NCBI GenBank assembly: GCA_031260095.1
Contig: JAIRKN010000267.1
Span: forward strand, 1 to 5,081
Length of the DNA stretch: 5,081 bases
Source of the DNA: Tannerella sp.
GTDB taxonomy: Bacteria > Bacteroidota > Bacteroidia > Bacteroidales > Tannerellaceae
Direction: 5' to 3'
Positions 5,081 to 5,081 of the stretch are shown here, one piece after another (position 1 is the stretch's first letter; each line of letters begins with the position of its first letter). The notes beneath the pieces were generated by a model. That model saw only the letters and a program-made list of their open reading frames with translations, did not search any database and had not been told where the DNA came from. The position numbers were made by a program, and so were the translations under genes.

Positions 5081-5081
5081 A

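Noticed and set aside
1..5081. Mobile element, CRISPR array, tRNA, rRNA or defence-system gene
   Set aside because: I saw no transposase, integrase, regularly spaced repeats, tRNA-like cloverleaf or defence domain; all complete genes are housekeeping or envelope genes.

Overview
The window is an ordinary chromosomal stretch from a member of the Bacteroidetes, most likely order Bacteroidales (Bacteroides/Parabacteroides relatives). Three things point there: the divergent purN / acpP-fabF-rnc arrangement, a DUF4254 gene next to a family 9 glycosyltransferase, and promoter-like sites of the Bacteroidetes type (TTTG about 19 bases upstream of TAnnTTTG) in place of E. coli-type -35/-10 boxes. No gene start has a clear Shine-Dalgarno sequence, and leaders are A/T-rich, as is usual in this phylum. 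The genus cannot be fixed from the sequence alone.

Layout from left to right. Positions 2-193 hold the C-terminal 63 codons of an unrecognised, lysine-rich plus-strand protein cut by the window edge. It converges, with only 8 bases between stop codons, on a minus-strand pair read as DUF4254 protein (1851-1243) then family 9 glycosyltransferase (1236-202). The pair has a 6-base gap and so is almost certainly co-transcribed, from a well-formed promoter at 1903-1873. That promoter also shows that the DUF4254 gene starts at 1851, not at the upstream ATG at 1902. Next, still on the minus strand, comes purN (2569-2003), with a short hairpin just after its stop. A 214-base divergent control region (2570-2783) follows. 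The plus-strand group acpP (2784-3020), fabF (3037-4290) and rnc (4298-5080) then fills the rest, with gaps of 16 and 7 bases. The window ends one base after the rnc stop.

Functionally, acpP and fabF supply the carrier protein and the elongating ketoacyl synthase of type II fatty acid synthesis. rnc encodes RNase III and is carried along in the same transcript. purN performs a folate-dependent step of purine synthesis. The glycosyltransferase pair probably works on surface glycan or lipopolysaccharide core.

I found no mobile element, CRISPR array, tRNA, rRNA or new defence-like system. The most interesting signal is a perfect 12-bp inverted repeat with a 12-base loop and a T-rich 3' flank, lying inside the first codons of rnc (4325-4360). 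It looks like an intrinsic terminator/attenuator, or a self-cleavage site for RNase III, embedded in coding sequence. Smaller points are the interleaved divergent promoters and inverted repeats between purN and acpP, an Asn at a usually Asp metal-site position of RNase III, and an apparent excess of CCGG tetranucleotides in the left half.
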